Shown: positions 51,469 through 59,293, counted from the stretch's first letter. The stretch: 64,000 nucleotides of DNA from Mycobacterium sp. 852002-40037_SCH5390672 (GCF_001665875.1 NZ_LZTA01000001.1:160972-224971), one strand, 5' to 3'. The notes: generated from the letters alone by a model not told the origin. Translations and numbers: made by a program.

Positions 51469-52091
51469 ATTGTTACTCCCCTGTGACGCGCCGCCAGCAC
51501 CATCGCATCGTCGGTCTCCTTCGCGTCCTTGCTGAGGAGTCCTTCGGCGATGGCGACAGCCGAGGCCGAGAAGTCGATGTGGTCCAGGTAACCTTCGACG
51601 ATTCCGTCGGTGCTCATCATCATCAGATCGCCGGGGCGGATGGGGATGACCTGCGCCGGCCTGATTTCCGGAATCCGGTAGCCGACGATACCGCCGGTAA
51701 GTCGTGCACTGGACCGGATATGGACACCGGTTGGTGCCTTGGCCACCAGATCGGCGGTGACATTTCCGATGCCGGTCCAAGTCAGCGTGTTGGCCTCAAA
51801 ATCCACCCGGGCCAATGTCATTGCGACTCCTCTGGTGCCGACCAACACACGATGGCAGAGCTGGATCAAGACTTCGATCCGCTCGGAACTGGCGCGCGTT
51901 ACCGCATCGACGGCCCGCAGCGCGGCTTCTGCGGCAGCCGGCCCATGGCCGAGACCGTCCACCACCCCGAACAGCGCGGCCGTACCGTCGATATCGACTG
52001 CGATACCCCGATCACCGCAGGTGTACTCGCTGGGCAATGGCCGACCCGCCCTTGCCCACTCGATAGGTCCGAAACGACCGCTTTCATGCAC
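51465..52091 (-). CDS. rsbX: RsbX-like PP2C phosphatase (stressosome reset)
   Basis: A 208-residue SpoIIE/PP2C phosphatase. Metal-site motifs are LFGVVDGLGHGPAAAEAA and MMMSTDGIVEGY, with ETDDAMVLAAR at the end. RsbX in Bacillus dephosphorylates RsbR and RsbS to return the stressosome to the resting state. GTG 52091 overlaps the rsbT stop by 8 bp, and its stop overlaps the next TTG start. Confidence 0.87.
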   Translation of the reverse strand: MHESGRFGPIEWARAGRPLPSEYTCGDRGIAVDIDGTAALFGVVDGLGHGPAAAEAALRAVDAVTRASSERIEVLIQLCHRVLVGTRGVAMTLARVDFEANTLTWTGIGNVTADLVAKAPTGVHIRSSARLTGGIVGYRIPEIRPAQVIPIRPGDLMMMSTDGIVEGYLDHIDFSASAVAIAEGLLSKDAKETDDAMVLAARHRGVTI

Positions 52092-52494
52092 GAGGAGGGA
52101 CCCATTTCCACATTTCGATGACGGTTCCCTGGCCGAGGGTGGACTCCACGACCAACCGGTCCATCAGGCGGCGGGCGCCCGGCAAGCCCAAACCCAGGCC
52201 CCGTCCGGTCGTGTATCCGTCTTCCATCGCCCGCTCGATGTCGGCGATGCCGGGGCCCTGATCTTCGGCACGCACCACCAGGGCCTTGCGTCCTTCCCGA
52301 TCGGCGATGGCGACCCGAACGGCGCCGCGGCCGGCATAGCTGGTGATATTCCGCGCGATTTCCGAGATTGCCGTGGCGATCATCGTGACGTCGGTGAGGG
52401 AGAATCCGAGGTCGAGGGCGAGTTGGTGTCCGGCTTTGCGGGCTTCGACGATGTCGTCAGGGTTGTCGATGGCGACGACGATATCAGCCACCAC
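52084..52494 (-). CDS. rsbT: RsbT-like serine kinase (stressosome switch)
   Basis: A GHKL-type kinase of about 136 residues with the N box TAISEIARNITSYAGRG, EDQGPGI and TGRGLGLGLPGARRL, very close to Bacillus RsbT. RsbT phosphorylates RsbS/RsbR and, when released, activates RsbU. Start choice is uncertain: GTG at 52494 or 52491 fits the family length; GTG 52527 gives 147 residues. All overlap the rsbS stop at 52484. Confidence 0.9.
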   Translation of the reverse strand: MVADIVVAIDNPDDIVEARKAGHQLALDLGFSLTDVTMIATAISEIARNITSYAGRGAVRVAIADREGRKALVVRAEDQGPGIADIERAMEDGYTTGRGLGLGLPGARRLMDRLVVESTLGQGTVIEMWKWVPPRA

Positions 52495-52873
52495 CGTCGG
52501 GCCCGATCGTTGACTTCCCCACTCCACCTTGGCGATTCAGCAGCGCGAGGCCCTCTTCAAGATCCAGCGCGGTTTTCATGTCGTCGAACGCAAGGCCCAG
52601 CTGGACCATCGCGAAGGCCACCTCTGGCTGCAAGCCCACGATCACGGTGTCCGCGCCGCGCAGCCGGGTCATGTGCGCAATCGTCCGCAGCGACCGGGCG
52701 GCGAAGGAATCCATGACATCGATGGCGGTGACGTCGACGATGATGCCCTGCGCGCGGAACTGGCTGACCCGCTCCATCAGGTCGTAGCGCAGGCGCTCGG
52801 CGTCGGAGTCGGTGAGGGCGGCCTGTACCGACGCGATGAGAATCGAGCCCTGTTTCAGGATCGGTACTGGCAT
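52484..52873 (-). CDS. rsbS: RsbS-like STAS scaffold protein
   Basis: A 129-residue STAS-domain protein. The phosphorylated serine of RsbS corresponds to Ser56 in VTAIDVMDSFAARSLRTI. RsbS holds RsbT in the stressosome core. ATG 52873 (MPVPILKQGSILIASVQ) is chosen; upstream in-frame sequence to 52936 lies in the rsbR end region and is not conserved. It begins 22 bp after rsbR. Confidence 0.9.
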   Translation of the reverse strand: MPVPILKQGSILIASVQAALTDSDAERLRYDLMERVSQFRAQGIIVDVTAIDVMDSFAARSLRTIAHMTRLRGADTVIVGLQPEVAFAMVQLGLAFDDMKTALDLEEGLALLNRQGGVGKSTIGPDGGG

Positions 52874-52895
52874 GGGGTGCTCGTGTCGATTGCGG

Positions 52896-53786
52896 TTATC
52901 CGGTCTGCTCGCCCGTGCGAGTGACCTCGTAACCAAGCAAGCGTTCGGCTTCCTCGATGCCGCCTTGCAGGTCGCCGACGGCGTTCATCTTCGACAGGTC
53001 CAGCCCGATGGTCACCAGCGTCAGCGCGATCTCGGAGGACAGACCGGTGATGATCACGCTGGCACCCATCAACCCCGAGGCGTCGACCGTCTGCACCAGG
53101 TGGTTGGCCACGGTCGAGTCGATGGTGGGTACACCGGTGATGTCGATGACCACGACCTTCGCGCGGTTCGCGCGGATGGCCCGCAGCAGCTGTTCGGTGA
53201 CCTGGCGGGCGCGCTGGCTGTCCAGCACCCCGATGATCGGCAGGATCAGCAGCTGCTCACGCACCTGCAGCACCGGCGTCGACAGTTCGCGGATGGCCTC
53301 CTGCTGCTGGCGGATGATGCGTTCGCGTTCCTGGACGAAGCTGACGCCCACCGTGTTGGCGATGCGGTTGGCCGCGGGCTCGTAGGCGTCGAGGACGCGG
53401 TTGAGCATCTCGAACTCGGTCTGGTACTTCTCGAACAGCGAGCGGGCGAGCACGTCACGCAGCAGCAAGACGATGCCCAGCACCTCGTCGGTCTCTACGC
53501 CTCGCGGAATGATGCGTTCCGACAGGTCGCGCGCATAGGCCTGCAGCGCCTCGACGCTACCGGTCTCGAGCACCTCGACATAGTTGTCATAGACGGCCGT
53601 CGCCTCGGAGAAGAGCTCCTCCGGAGTCATCGCGGTGAGCAGCTCGGCCTCGGTGATGCGCCGGGCCCATTCCTCGCGCAGAACGGTTCGATTCTGCCGC
53701 AGATGCTGAACTAGCTGGGGAAGGAGCTCCTCGCTGGAAATGCCCACGGTGCCGGTACTGTTGAAATCCGACGACGAATCTGACAT
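52896..53786 (-). CDS. rsbR: RsbR-like stressosome sensor protein
   Basis: A 296-residue protein with an N-terminal RsbRD-type helical sensor domain (about 15-150) and a C-terminal STAS domain (about 170-285). Candidate phospho-sites match RsbR: Thr170 (RELSTPVLQ) and Ser224/Thr225 (GVPTIDSTVANHL). No haem- or flavin-binding motif is obvious in the N-terminal domain, so the signal is unknown. ATG 53786 follows GGGAGG. It is the first gene of rsbR-rsbS-rsbT-rsbX-rsbU, divergent from rsfB. Confidence 0.9.
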   Translation of the reverse strand: MSDSSSDFNSTGTVGISSEELLPQLVQHLRQNRTVLREEWARRITEAELLTAMTPEELFSEATAVYDNYVEVLETGSVEALQAYARDLSERIIPRGVETDEVLGIVLLLRDVLARSLFEKYQTEFEMLNRVLDAYEPAANRIANTVGVSFVQERERIIRQQQEAIRELSTPVLQVREQLLILPIIGVLDSQRARQVTEQLLRAIRANRAKVVVIDITGVPTIDSTVANHLVQTVDASGLMGASVIITGLSSEIALTLVTIGLDLSKMNAVGDLQGGIEEAERLLGYEVTRTGEQTG

Positions 53787-53956
53787 ATGGCCTCCCAAGG
53801 CCTCCCGAGTACACGTCGCGCCCTGCGGTCTGCAGTTCCTTTTGGGGAGACTAGCCTGGGTTGTCGCGGGGCACGTGTAGAGGGCATATTCTTCTCGCAG
53901 TTCGTAACGGCAGGCTAGGGTTGAACCACGCCACGGCCCAGGACAAAGGATTGCCA

Positions 53957-54325
53957 TTGTCAGCTCCTGATTCGATTACCACGTTGGTTGAGGACCACGA
54001 CGGGGTGTCCGTGGTCAGTGTCAGCGGCGAAATCGATTTGGTCACGGCTCCCGCCCTGGAACAAGCCATCAGCGCGGTCGTCGCGGACAGCCCCACAGCG
54101 CTGGTCATCGATCTCTCCGCGGTGGAGTTCCTCGGTTCGGTGGGTCTGAAGATCCTGGCGGCGACCTACGAGAAGCTGGGCAAGCAGACCGGGTTCGGCG
54201 TGGTCGCACGCGGCCCGGCCACCCGCAGGCCGATCCACCTGACCGGTCTGGACAAGACCTTCCCGCTGTACCCGACGCTCGACGACGCGTTGACCGGGGT
54301 GCGGGACGGCAAACTCAACGGCTAG
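53957..54325 (+). CDS. rsfB: Anti-anti-sigma factor RsfB (Rv3687c-like)
   Basis: A 122-residue STAS-domain antagonist that, unphosphorylated, binds the anti-SigF factor RsbW/UsfX and frees SigF. The phosphorylatable serine is Ser61 (VEFLGSVGLKIL). TTG 53957 is chosen because AAAGGA is six bases upstream and the length then equals that of M. tuberculosis RsfB; another TTG lies at 53951. It is divergent from the stressosome operon, 170 bp apart. The PP2C protein at 49252 is a candidate phosphatase for it. Confidence 0.95.
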   Translation: MSAPDSITTLVEDHDGVSVVSVSGEIDLVTAPALEQAISAVVADSPTALVIDLSAVEFLGSVGLKILAATYEKLGKQTGFGVVARGPATRRPIHLTGLDKTFPLYPTLDDALTGVRDGKLNG

Positions 54326-54580
54326 CGACCGAACCGTCCGGCGCGCAGGCCGCGTCGCCGGCCCGCCCCGCCGTACCCATCGCTTGCCTGACAACATGTT
54401 TGGCGAGAATGCGCCGAGCCCGAGTCCTTATTCGATTGATTTCGGGACTTATTCCGCCTTTCCCCCGGAGAACGCCGCCGGTGCCGAAATTCAGTCGAAT
54501 TTCCCATGGCGAAACCATTATCGAGGGCGGGTCCGTCCGAAGCGGCGTCCACACGCCGCCCAGGTGCGATGATCGGGGCT

Positions 54581-55081
54581 ATGGACGTCGACCATCCGCA
54601 ATCCGACCAGCGGTGGGATCGCCGTGCGCGAGGCGAAACCGAAGTTCAACGGCTGGACCGCAATTGGAACAGCCTGCTGCAGGAGCTGCGGGTGGTCCAG
54701 ACGGGGGTGCAGCTGCTGACCGGGTTCCTGCTGACACTGCCGTTCCAGCAGCGCTTCGACGTGCTGGGGCCGCCGATGCGGGTGGTCTATCTGGCCACTG
54801 TGGTGTGTGCGGTGTGCGCGACCGTCCTGCTGATCGCGCCGGTTGCCATGCACCGGATGCTTTTCCGGCGGCATCGGCTTCAAGTCCTCGTGTCGGCCGC
54901 ACACCGGTGCGCCTATGCCGGGCTGGGCTTGCTCGGCCTGGCGGTGATCGGCCTGACCACGATCATTTTCGCCGCGGTGGCCGGGCGAACCGTGGGCCTC
55001 ATAGCCGGAGCGTGTGCGCTGCCGCTGTTCGCATTCTTTTGGTGGGTGCTGCCGCTGATGCTGCGGACGCACGGCGACTGA
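54581..55081 (+). CDS. DUF6328-type four-helix membrane protein
   Basis: A 166-residue protein: a charged N-terminus (QSDQRWDRRARGETEVQRLD), the family motif WNSLLQELRVVQTGVQLL, then about four transmembrane helices (TGFLLTLPFQ, VVYLATVVCAVCATVLLIA, GLGLLGLAVIGLTTIIF, LIAGACALPLFAFFWWVL). ATG 54581 is preferred; ATG 54569 is possible. Such proteins occur in actinobacterial stress regions but have no known function. The preceding 255 bp (54326-54580) show only a short GCGGCGT/ACGCCGC hairpin at 54542-54559. Confidence 0.82.
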   Translation: MDVDHPQSDQRWDRRARGETEVQRLDRNWNSLLQELRVVQTGVQLLTGFLLTLPFQQRFDVLGPPMRVVYLATVVCAVCATVLLIAPVAMHRMLFRRHRLQVLVSAAHRCAYAGLGLLGLAVIGLTTIIFAAVAGRTVGLIAGACALPLFAFFWWVLPLMLRTHGD

Positions 55082-55095
55082 CGCGAACTCGTCGG

Positions 55096-55782
55096 TCAGC
55101 GGCCGGGCACGAGCGCCGCGATTCGGGTGGATTCCAGGTGCTCCAGCAGGTCGCTCGGATCGGCGAAGACGGGTTCGGCCCCTGCCTCCTGCAGCTCCGC
55201 GCGGGCAATGCCTCCGCTCAACAGTCCGATGCACGGCAATCCCGCGCCGGCCGCGGCGTGTGCGTCCCATACGGCGTCCCCGACGAACACGGCGTGCTCG
55301 GCATCCACGCCGGCGCGGTCCAGCGCCACCCGCACGATGCCGGGTTCCGGCTTGGCGGTGTCGACGTCGCGAGACGACGTCGTCTCGGAGATGACGTCGT
55401 CGCAATCGAGCACCTTGCGCAGGATTTCCAGTTCGTCTTCGGGCGCCGAGCTGGCCAGCACAACCTGTAAGCCCAGCTCGGCGACGCGACGCAGCAGGGT
55501 GCGGGCGCCGGGCAGAGGTTGCAGCAGCGGCGTGATCTCCCGGTAGTACCGGCTGTGCTTGTCGCTGAGGCGCTCCTGCACATCGGCCGGGGCGTCATCG
55601 GAGAGCTTCCGCACCAGCCTGGATCCGTCCATGCCGATGCAGCGATGGATTTGCCACGATGCCACCACCATGCCTTCGGCCTCGAACGCACGCCGCCAGG
55701 CATGGACGTGCAGGTAGTTGGAATCCACCAGGGTTCCGTCGACGTCGAACAGGACGGCGGGGCTGCCGCCACGCGCTGTCAG
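55096..55782 (-). CDS. HAD-superfamily hydrolase with probable CTG start
   Basis: A phosphatase of the HAD superfamily (beta-phosphoglucomutase-like). From GTG 55728 the protein would lack its nucleophile, but the same frame upstream encodes the motif as AVLFDVDGTLVDSN. No ATG, GTG or TTG lies in frame before that motif; CTG at 55782 has GGAG six bases upstream and gives 228 residues (MTARGGSPAVLFDVDGT). Other motifs are VVLASSAPE (motif II), TAKPEPG (III) and VFVGDAVWDAHAA (IV). It is convergent with the DUF6328 gene. Confidence 0.8.
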   Translation of the reverse strand: MTARGGSPAVLFDVDGTLVDSNYLHVHAWRRAFEAEGMVVASWQIHRCIGMDGSRLVRKLSDDAPADVQERLSDKHSRYYREITPLLQPLPGARTLLRRVAELGLQVVLASSAPEDELEILRKVLDCDDVISETTSSRDVDTAKPEPGIVRVALDRAGVDAEHAVFVGDAVWDAHAAAGAGLPCIGLLSGGIARAELQEAGAEPVFADPSDLLEHLESTRIAALVPGR

Positions 55783-55834
55783 GGCAGGCTCCAGGCATCG
55801 GGACCCGTGCCCGGGTGTGGTCGTGAAGTCATCT

Positions 55835-55856
55835 GCCCGGCATACCCATGCCGGGC
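55835..55856. promoter_or_regulatory. Perfect 9-bp hairpin GCCCGGCAT-N4-ATGCCGGGC in a divergent region
   Basis: The element lies 53 bp upstream of the HAD gene start and upstream of the SigF-type promoter of the UsfY-like gene. It may be a 5'-UTR hairpin or an operator. No regulator is identified. Confidence 0.4.
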
Positions 55857-55879
55857 ATGGCTGACACGGTCCGAGTTTC

Positions 55880-55904
55880 GTTTGCGCCCTGAGTCGACGG
55901 GTAC
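55880..55904 (+). promoter_or_regulatory. SigF-type promoter (GTTT-N15-GGGTAC)
   Basis: GTTT (55880-55883), 15 bp, GGGTAC (55899-55904). It lies 110 bp before the UsfY-like gene start, implying a leader of about 100 nt. UsfY itself is a SigF-operon protein, so the match is biologically coherent. Confidence 0.75.
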
Positions 55905-56014
55905 CCGCCGATGGTGAGGCGACATCGCGGCGGTTTCCCAGCCCCTGTCAGCGGGTGGGCCGCAACCGCAGGTGATGTGGATAGTGCTGATACGCAATCG
56001 TTTTCGACGAGGAA

Positions 56015-56329
56015 ATGACGTTGGATTACCGGAAGAACGCCCCAGTCGACCATGCCCGCACCACTCGTCAGCACGCCGGATCCATCAAGAACGGCGCCAA
56101 CGCCCCCGGCCTCGCCGCTTCGGCCGTCGCGGTTATCGCCCTGACCGTGGGGTTGTGCGCCGTGGCGGCAGGCCATCTGGTGGGCGGCGCCATCGCCCTG
56201 ATCGTGGCCGTCGTACTGGGCGCGCTCAGCGCCGCCTGGCTGCTGCGCACCCACCGCCAAGTCCGTGACGCCGAACTGCACTGGCACGCCGCGCATTCCG
56301 ACCAGCCCGCCCCACCGCCCAGCAGCTGA
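56015..56329 (+). CDS. UsfY-like small membrane protein
   Basis: A 104-residue protein with the N-terminal pattern of UsfY (PVDHARTTRQHAGSIKNG), followed by two transmembrane helices (AVAVIALTVGLCAVAAGHL; IALIVAVVLGALSAAWLL) and a short polar tail. usfY (Rv3288c) lies next to usfX-sigF in M. tuberculosis; here a stand-alone copy sits near rsfB. The start may be ATG 56015 or TTG 56021, which is better spaced from GAGGAA. A SigF-type promoter is upstream. Confidence 0.78.
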   Translation: MTLDYRKNAPVDHARTTRQHAGSIKNGANAPGLAASAVAVIALTVGLCAVAAGHLVGGAIALIVAVVLGALSAAWLLRTHRQVRDAELHWHAAHSDQPAPPPSS

Positions 56330-56456
56330 GCGCCCGCGGTTTGCCCGTCGCGTAGCGACTGGTGCCTGATCGACCGCGGCATCGCCTTGGTATCGGTGTC
56401 AGACGCCCGATCCGCACGGCGAGCGGGTAGATCCGGCATTTATTTCGGTCGCATTG

Positions 56457-56482
56457 GTGTAGCCAACCCTCGAACGGGGTAC
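56457..56482 (+). promoter_or_regulatory. SigF-like promoter (GTGT-N16-GGGTAC)
   Basis: GTGT (56457-56460), 16 bp, GGGTAC (56477-56482), with a one-base departure from the -35 consensus. It lies 65 bp before the DUF4193 gene start. Confidence 0.55.
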
Positions 56483-56546
56483 TGCCTGCGCCACGGGTGA
56501 GTACAGGAAAGTGCGTCAGCCCGTTCCATGGCAGGAAGGAACCCCA

Positions 56547-56849
56547 ATGGCGACCACCACTGACTACGACGCACGCCGTGTATCCGACGCCGACACCCAG
56601 GACAAGTCCTCGCTTCGAGACCTGGCGCCGACCCTGCAGGCGCCTGCCGCCGCCGTGGTCGACGAGGACCCCAACGATGTGCACTTCTTCGAACTACCGG
56701 GCGCCGACTTGTCCGGGGAAGAGCTGTCGGTGGCGGTGATTCCCCAGCGGGCCGACGAGTTCACCTGTTCGAGCTGCTTTTTGGTGCAGCACCGCAGCCG
56801 GATGCGTGGCTCCAGCTCCGGCCTTCCGGTGTGCGTCGACTGCGCGTAA
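56547..56849 (+). CDS. DUF4193 zinc-ribbon-like protein
   Basis: A 100-residue acidic protein of the actinobacterial DUF4193 family. It has the core FELPGADLSGEELSVAVIP and a C-terminal pair of CxxC motifs (Cys74/Cys77 in FTCSSCFLVQHRSR and Cys96/Cys99 in VCVDCA), probably a zinc ribbon. ATG 56547 follows AGGAAGGA. Most mycobacteria carry another DUF4193 copy near sigA-type genes; this one has a diverged N-terminal half and a SigF-like promoter, suggesting a stress paralogue. Confidence 0.88.
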   Translation: MATTTDYDARRVSDADTQDKSSLRDLAPTLQAPAAAVVDEDPNDVHFFELPGADLSGEELSVAVIPQRADEFTCSSCFLVQHRSRMRGSSSGLPVCVDCA

Positions 56850-57009
56850 CACCGCTCGGTCCCCGGCGCAAAGCTCACCGGACCGGGGGCGAACTGCCCG
56901 CGTGCCGCGGCGCGACTGCGAACCTGCGCTGGATTGCGCTGGATGTCGGAGGCATCCACTAGGTTCATCGGACAAGCCCGCGTCGGCGCAAACGGCACGT
57001 TGAGGAGTG

Positions 57010-57657
57010 ATGGAGAAGATACTCGGGTCGCTCCTCGTGCTGGGATTAGCGCTCCCTTGGTATTTCACGCAGCAGGCCACCGGTAGCTTGCCGGCGGGAT
57101 GCGCGGCCGGCCTCGGGGGGCTGGCTGTCGCGGTGGCCATCCTGTGGTGGCTTTCGGTGCAACGGGATCGCTACCAGGCCGACGCGCAGCGTCGACGAGA
57201 CCTCAGATGCGCGAAATCCGGGTTGCTGGCCATCGATCGGATGTCCGGGACCGAGTTCGAGGAATTCGTTGCGGCACAGCTTCGCATCGCGGGCTACAGC
57301 GTGACGCCCACGGCGAGCACGGGCGACTACGGCGTGGACCTGATCGCGAAGAAAGACGGCGCCTGCATGGCCGTTCAATGCAAAAGGCTGGCGAAGGCGG
57401 TGGGCGTCGCCGCGGTCCAGCAGGTCGTGTCCGGGGCGCGCCACCATGGCTGCAGCCGGACGGTGGTGGTGACCAACCAGAGCTTCACCAAGGCGGCTCG
57501 CCAATTGGCCATCACCCACCGGTGCCGCTTGGTGGGGCGCACCCAATTGCAGACCTGGACGCGAATCGCGCCCATTCCCGTGCGGGGTTCGCGGCGCACA
57601 CCCGGGGTCACGCCCCACTCCAGGCCGGCGCGGCTGGAGCCGGAGTGGGAGGCCTAG
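57010..57657 (+). CDS. Membrane-anchored Mrr-like endonuclease domain protein
   Basis: A 215-residue protein with two N-terminal transmembrane helices (about 3-20 and 30-50), then an Mrr_cat domain of the PD-(D/E)xK fold. Catalytic residues appear as Glu85 (SGTEFEEFVAAQL), Asp110 (TGDYGVDLIAKK) and Gln123/Lys125 (AVQCKRL). AGGAG lies immediately before the start, so GTG 57007 or ATG 57010 has unusually short spacing. Unlike restriction Mrr it has no DNA-recognition winged helix. A role in defence against foreign DNA at the membrane is possible but unproven. Confidence 0.82.
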   Translation: MEKILGSLLVLGLALPWYFTQQATGSLPAGCAAGLGGLAVAVAILWWLSVQRDRYQADAQRRRDLRCAKSGLLAIDRMSGTEFEEFVAAQLRIAGYSVTPTASTGDYGVDLIAKKDGACMAVQCKRLAKAVGVAAVQQVVSGARHHGCSRTVVVTNQSFTKAARQLAITHRCRLVGRTQLQTWTRIAPIPVRGSRRTPGVTPHSRPARLEPEWEA

Positions 57658-57734
57658 CGGCGGGCGCGCTACCCGTGAGACTCCCTGCGCCACTATATGT
57701 TTCGTTCCTGGATTTGGGCGCGCACCGCGCGGCG

Positions 57735-58424
57735 TCAGCGCCCGGTCGCATCCTCGATCACCCGGCGCGCGATGTCTCGCAGCGGGGTGTTCATGCTCTG
57801 CGACAGTTTGGTCAGGGTATTGAAGGCGGTCTCCTCGTCGAGGTCGTAGCGCTCGATGAGGATGCCTTTGGCTTGTCCGATCGTGTCCCGGGTGCTCAGG
57901 GCTTCCTTGAACTGTTGGGTGCGCACGACGTTGCTCCATGCCAGGGCGCCCAACGTTGCGAAGATGGCGGCAGTCCGCCGGGAATCTTCGGAGAAGGCCT
58001 GCGGGCGTTCGGCGTAGAAGTTCAGCGCTCCCATGCTCAGCTCATCGGCGAACATGGGCAGCGATAGGACGCTGCGAATCGGTGTGTGCGCGAGCGCGTC
58101 CGCCTGATACTTCGGCCAGCGCGCGTCGCTACCTAGGTCGTCGATGACGACGACCTTCCGGGTCCACGCGGCGTGCACGCAGGGCCCTTCCAGGTGGCGC
58201 TGCTGGAACTCGTCGAGCAACCGGGCGCAGTCGTGCGTGACTGACGGGGTGCTGATCTCGTTCTGCCGACTCGTGACGGTGATGCCCGCTTCCTGAGCCC
58301 CCGGCACCCAGCGCGCGGCGGCCGTGGTCAGGTCGTCGAGCACCTGGGGAAAGTCCGTCGTGTCCGCCGAATAGATGGCGCGCAGAACGTCGGTGAGCAG
58401 GGTGAGATCGTCAAAATTGGTCAC
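57735..58424 (-). CDS. GAF-ANTAR transcription antitermination regulator
   Basis: A 229-residue RNA-binding regulator with an N-terminal GAF domain (about 20-160; EGPCVHAAWTRKVVVIDDLG) and a C-terminal ANTAR domain (about 168-223; FKEALSTRDTIGQAKGILIE, LSQSMNTPLRDIARRVI) that binds paired hairpins in mRNA to block termination. Such proteins are abundant in mycobacteria; some use cyclic di-GMP. It is convergent with the Mrr-like gene and divergent from the DyP cassette. Target RNAs cannot be named. Confidence 0.93.
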   Translation of the reverse strand: MTNFDDLTLLTDVLRAIYSADTTDFPQVLDDLTTAAARWVPGAQEAGITVTSRQNEISTPSVTHDCARLLDEFQQRHLEGPCVHAAWTRKVVVIDDLGSDARWPKYQADALAHTPIRSVLSLPMFADELSMGALNFYAERPQAFSEDSRRTAAIFATLGALAWSNVVRTQQFKEALSTRDTIGQAKGILIERYDLDEETAFNTLTKLSQSMNTPLRDIARRVIEDATGR

Positions 58425-58661
58425 TGAATGTCGCCCTCATGCGTCGAGACCGGTAGCAGGCAGTACCCCGCGCCGTTTCAGCAAGCCTGCGGTCTCGCAA
58501 GGCGATCACTTGGAGTTTTTGACGGCGACGAAATGTCAATGCTGTTTGCTCAGCATTACGGTGAGACCCATTATATCGGCCCGGTTTCGGACGATTGCCA
58601 CGACACCGGTCCACGAAAGATGCGCTTGACGGCTGCGATGGCCGCCATCCGTCGATGGGGC

Positions 58662-58689
58662 TTGCACTGGCCAAGTCAGGTGGTAGCGT
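58662..58689 (+). promoter_or_regulatory. Candidate SigA-type promoter of the DyP cassette (TTGCAC-N16-TAGCGT)
   Basis: TTGCAC (58662-58667) and TAGCGT (58684-58689) are 16 bp apart, giving a start about 26 bp before ATG 58723. The rest of the 298-bp divergent region (58425-58722) shows no gene and no SigF-type match. Confidence 0.4.
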
Positions 58690-58722
58690 CCGGCGCACCG
58701 GCCTGACTTTGGAGCGACAACG

Positions 58723-59280
58723 ATGGCAAGCGACGACGAGTGGATCAAGCCCGCGGCCATGGCCATCCCCAAGGAGGGCTATTTCGAGCTTGAACGCGGT
58801 CGTTACGGGCCGGTTTATCCCCGCACCCCCGCTTGCTATGGCTTTTCCATCATCGCCAAGGTCAAGGATGGCCGGGAAGACGCCGTTCGCGCCTACGGCA
58901 AGCAGATCGAAGAAGCCGTCAAAGCCAATCCCGGAGTGCTGGCACCGTTGCGGCTGCACTATTTACGCTGGCAGCTCTTCGACGTCGGGTCGGGGTTGCA
59001 CTTCCAGTATCAAGGCATCTTCGACACTGACTTCGACAAGTACACCGAGGACGCGGTCCAGCTGTTCAGCCAGACCGGGATCACCACCGTCTTCACCAAC
59101 CTCGAGGGTTTCCCCGAAGACTGGCGCGAGAACCCGGATGCCTTCGTCGAGTTCGTTCGCGAGCATCAGTGCCCGAGCTTCTTGGAGTACGGCGAATACC
59201 CCTATGTCACGGCTGACGAGATCAAGAAGGCGTTGCGGCTGAAAGCGGCGTTCGGCACCATGCTGGATCAGATGCAATGA
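58723..59280 (+). CDS. Unknown protein in DyP-peroxidase cassette, ferredoxin-like fold suspected
   Basis: A 185-residue soluble protein with no family I can name. Residues about 35-130 look like a dimeric alpha-beta barrel unit (CYGFSIIAKVKDGREDAVRAYG; LHYLRWQLFDVG; LHFQYQGIFDTDFDKYTEDA), the type of domain from which DyP peroxidases are built. Its C-terminal part is acidic and helical. ATG 58723 follows GGAG. It ends 13 bp before the DyP gene, so co-expression is likely; it may be a partner, a cargo factor or a divergent half-DyP without haem ligands. Confidence 0.75.
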   Translation: MASDDEWIKPAAMAIPKEGYFELERGRYGPVYPRTPACYGFSIIAKVKDGREDAVRAYGKQIEEAVKANPGVLAPLRLHYLRWQLFDVGSGLHFQYQGIFDTDFDKYTEDAVQLFSQTGITTVFTNLEGFPEDWRENPDAFVEFVREHQCPSFLEYGEYPYVTADEIKKALRLKAAFGTMLDQMQ

Positions 59281-59293
59281 GGCCCGTCGGAGT

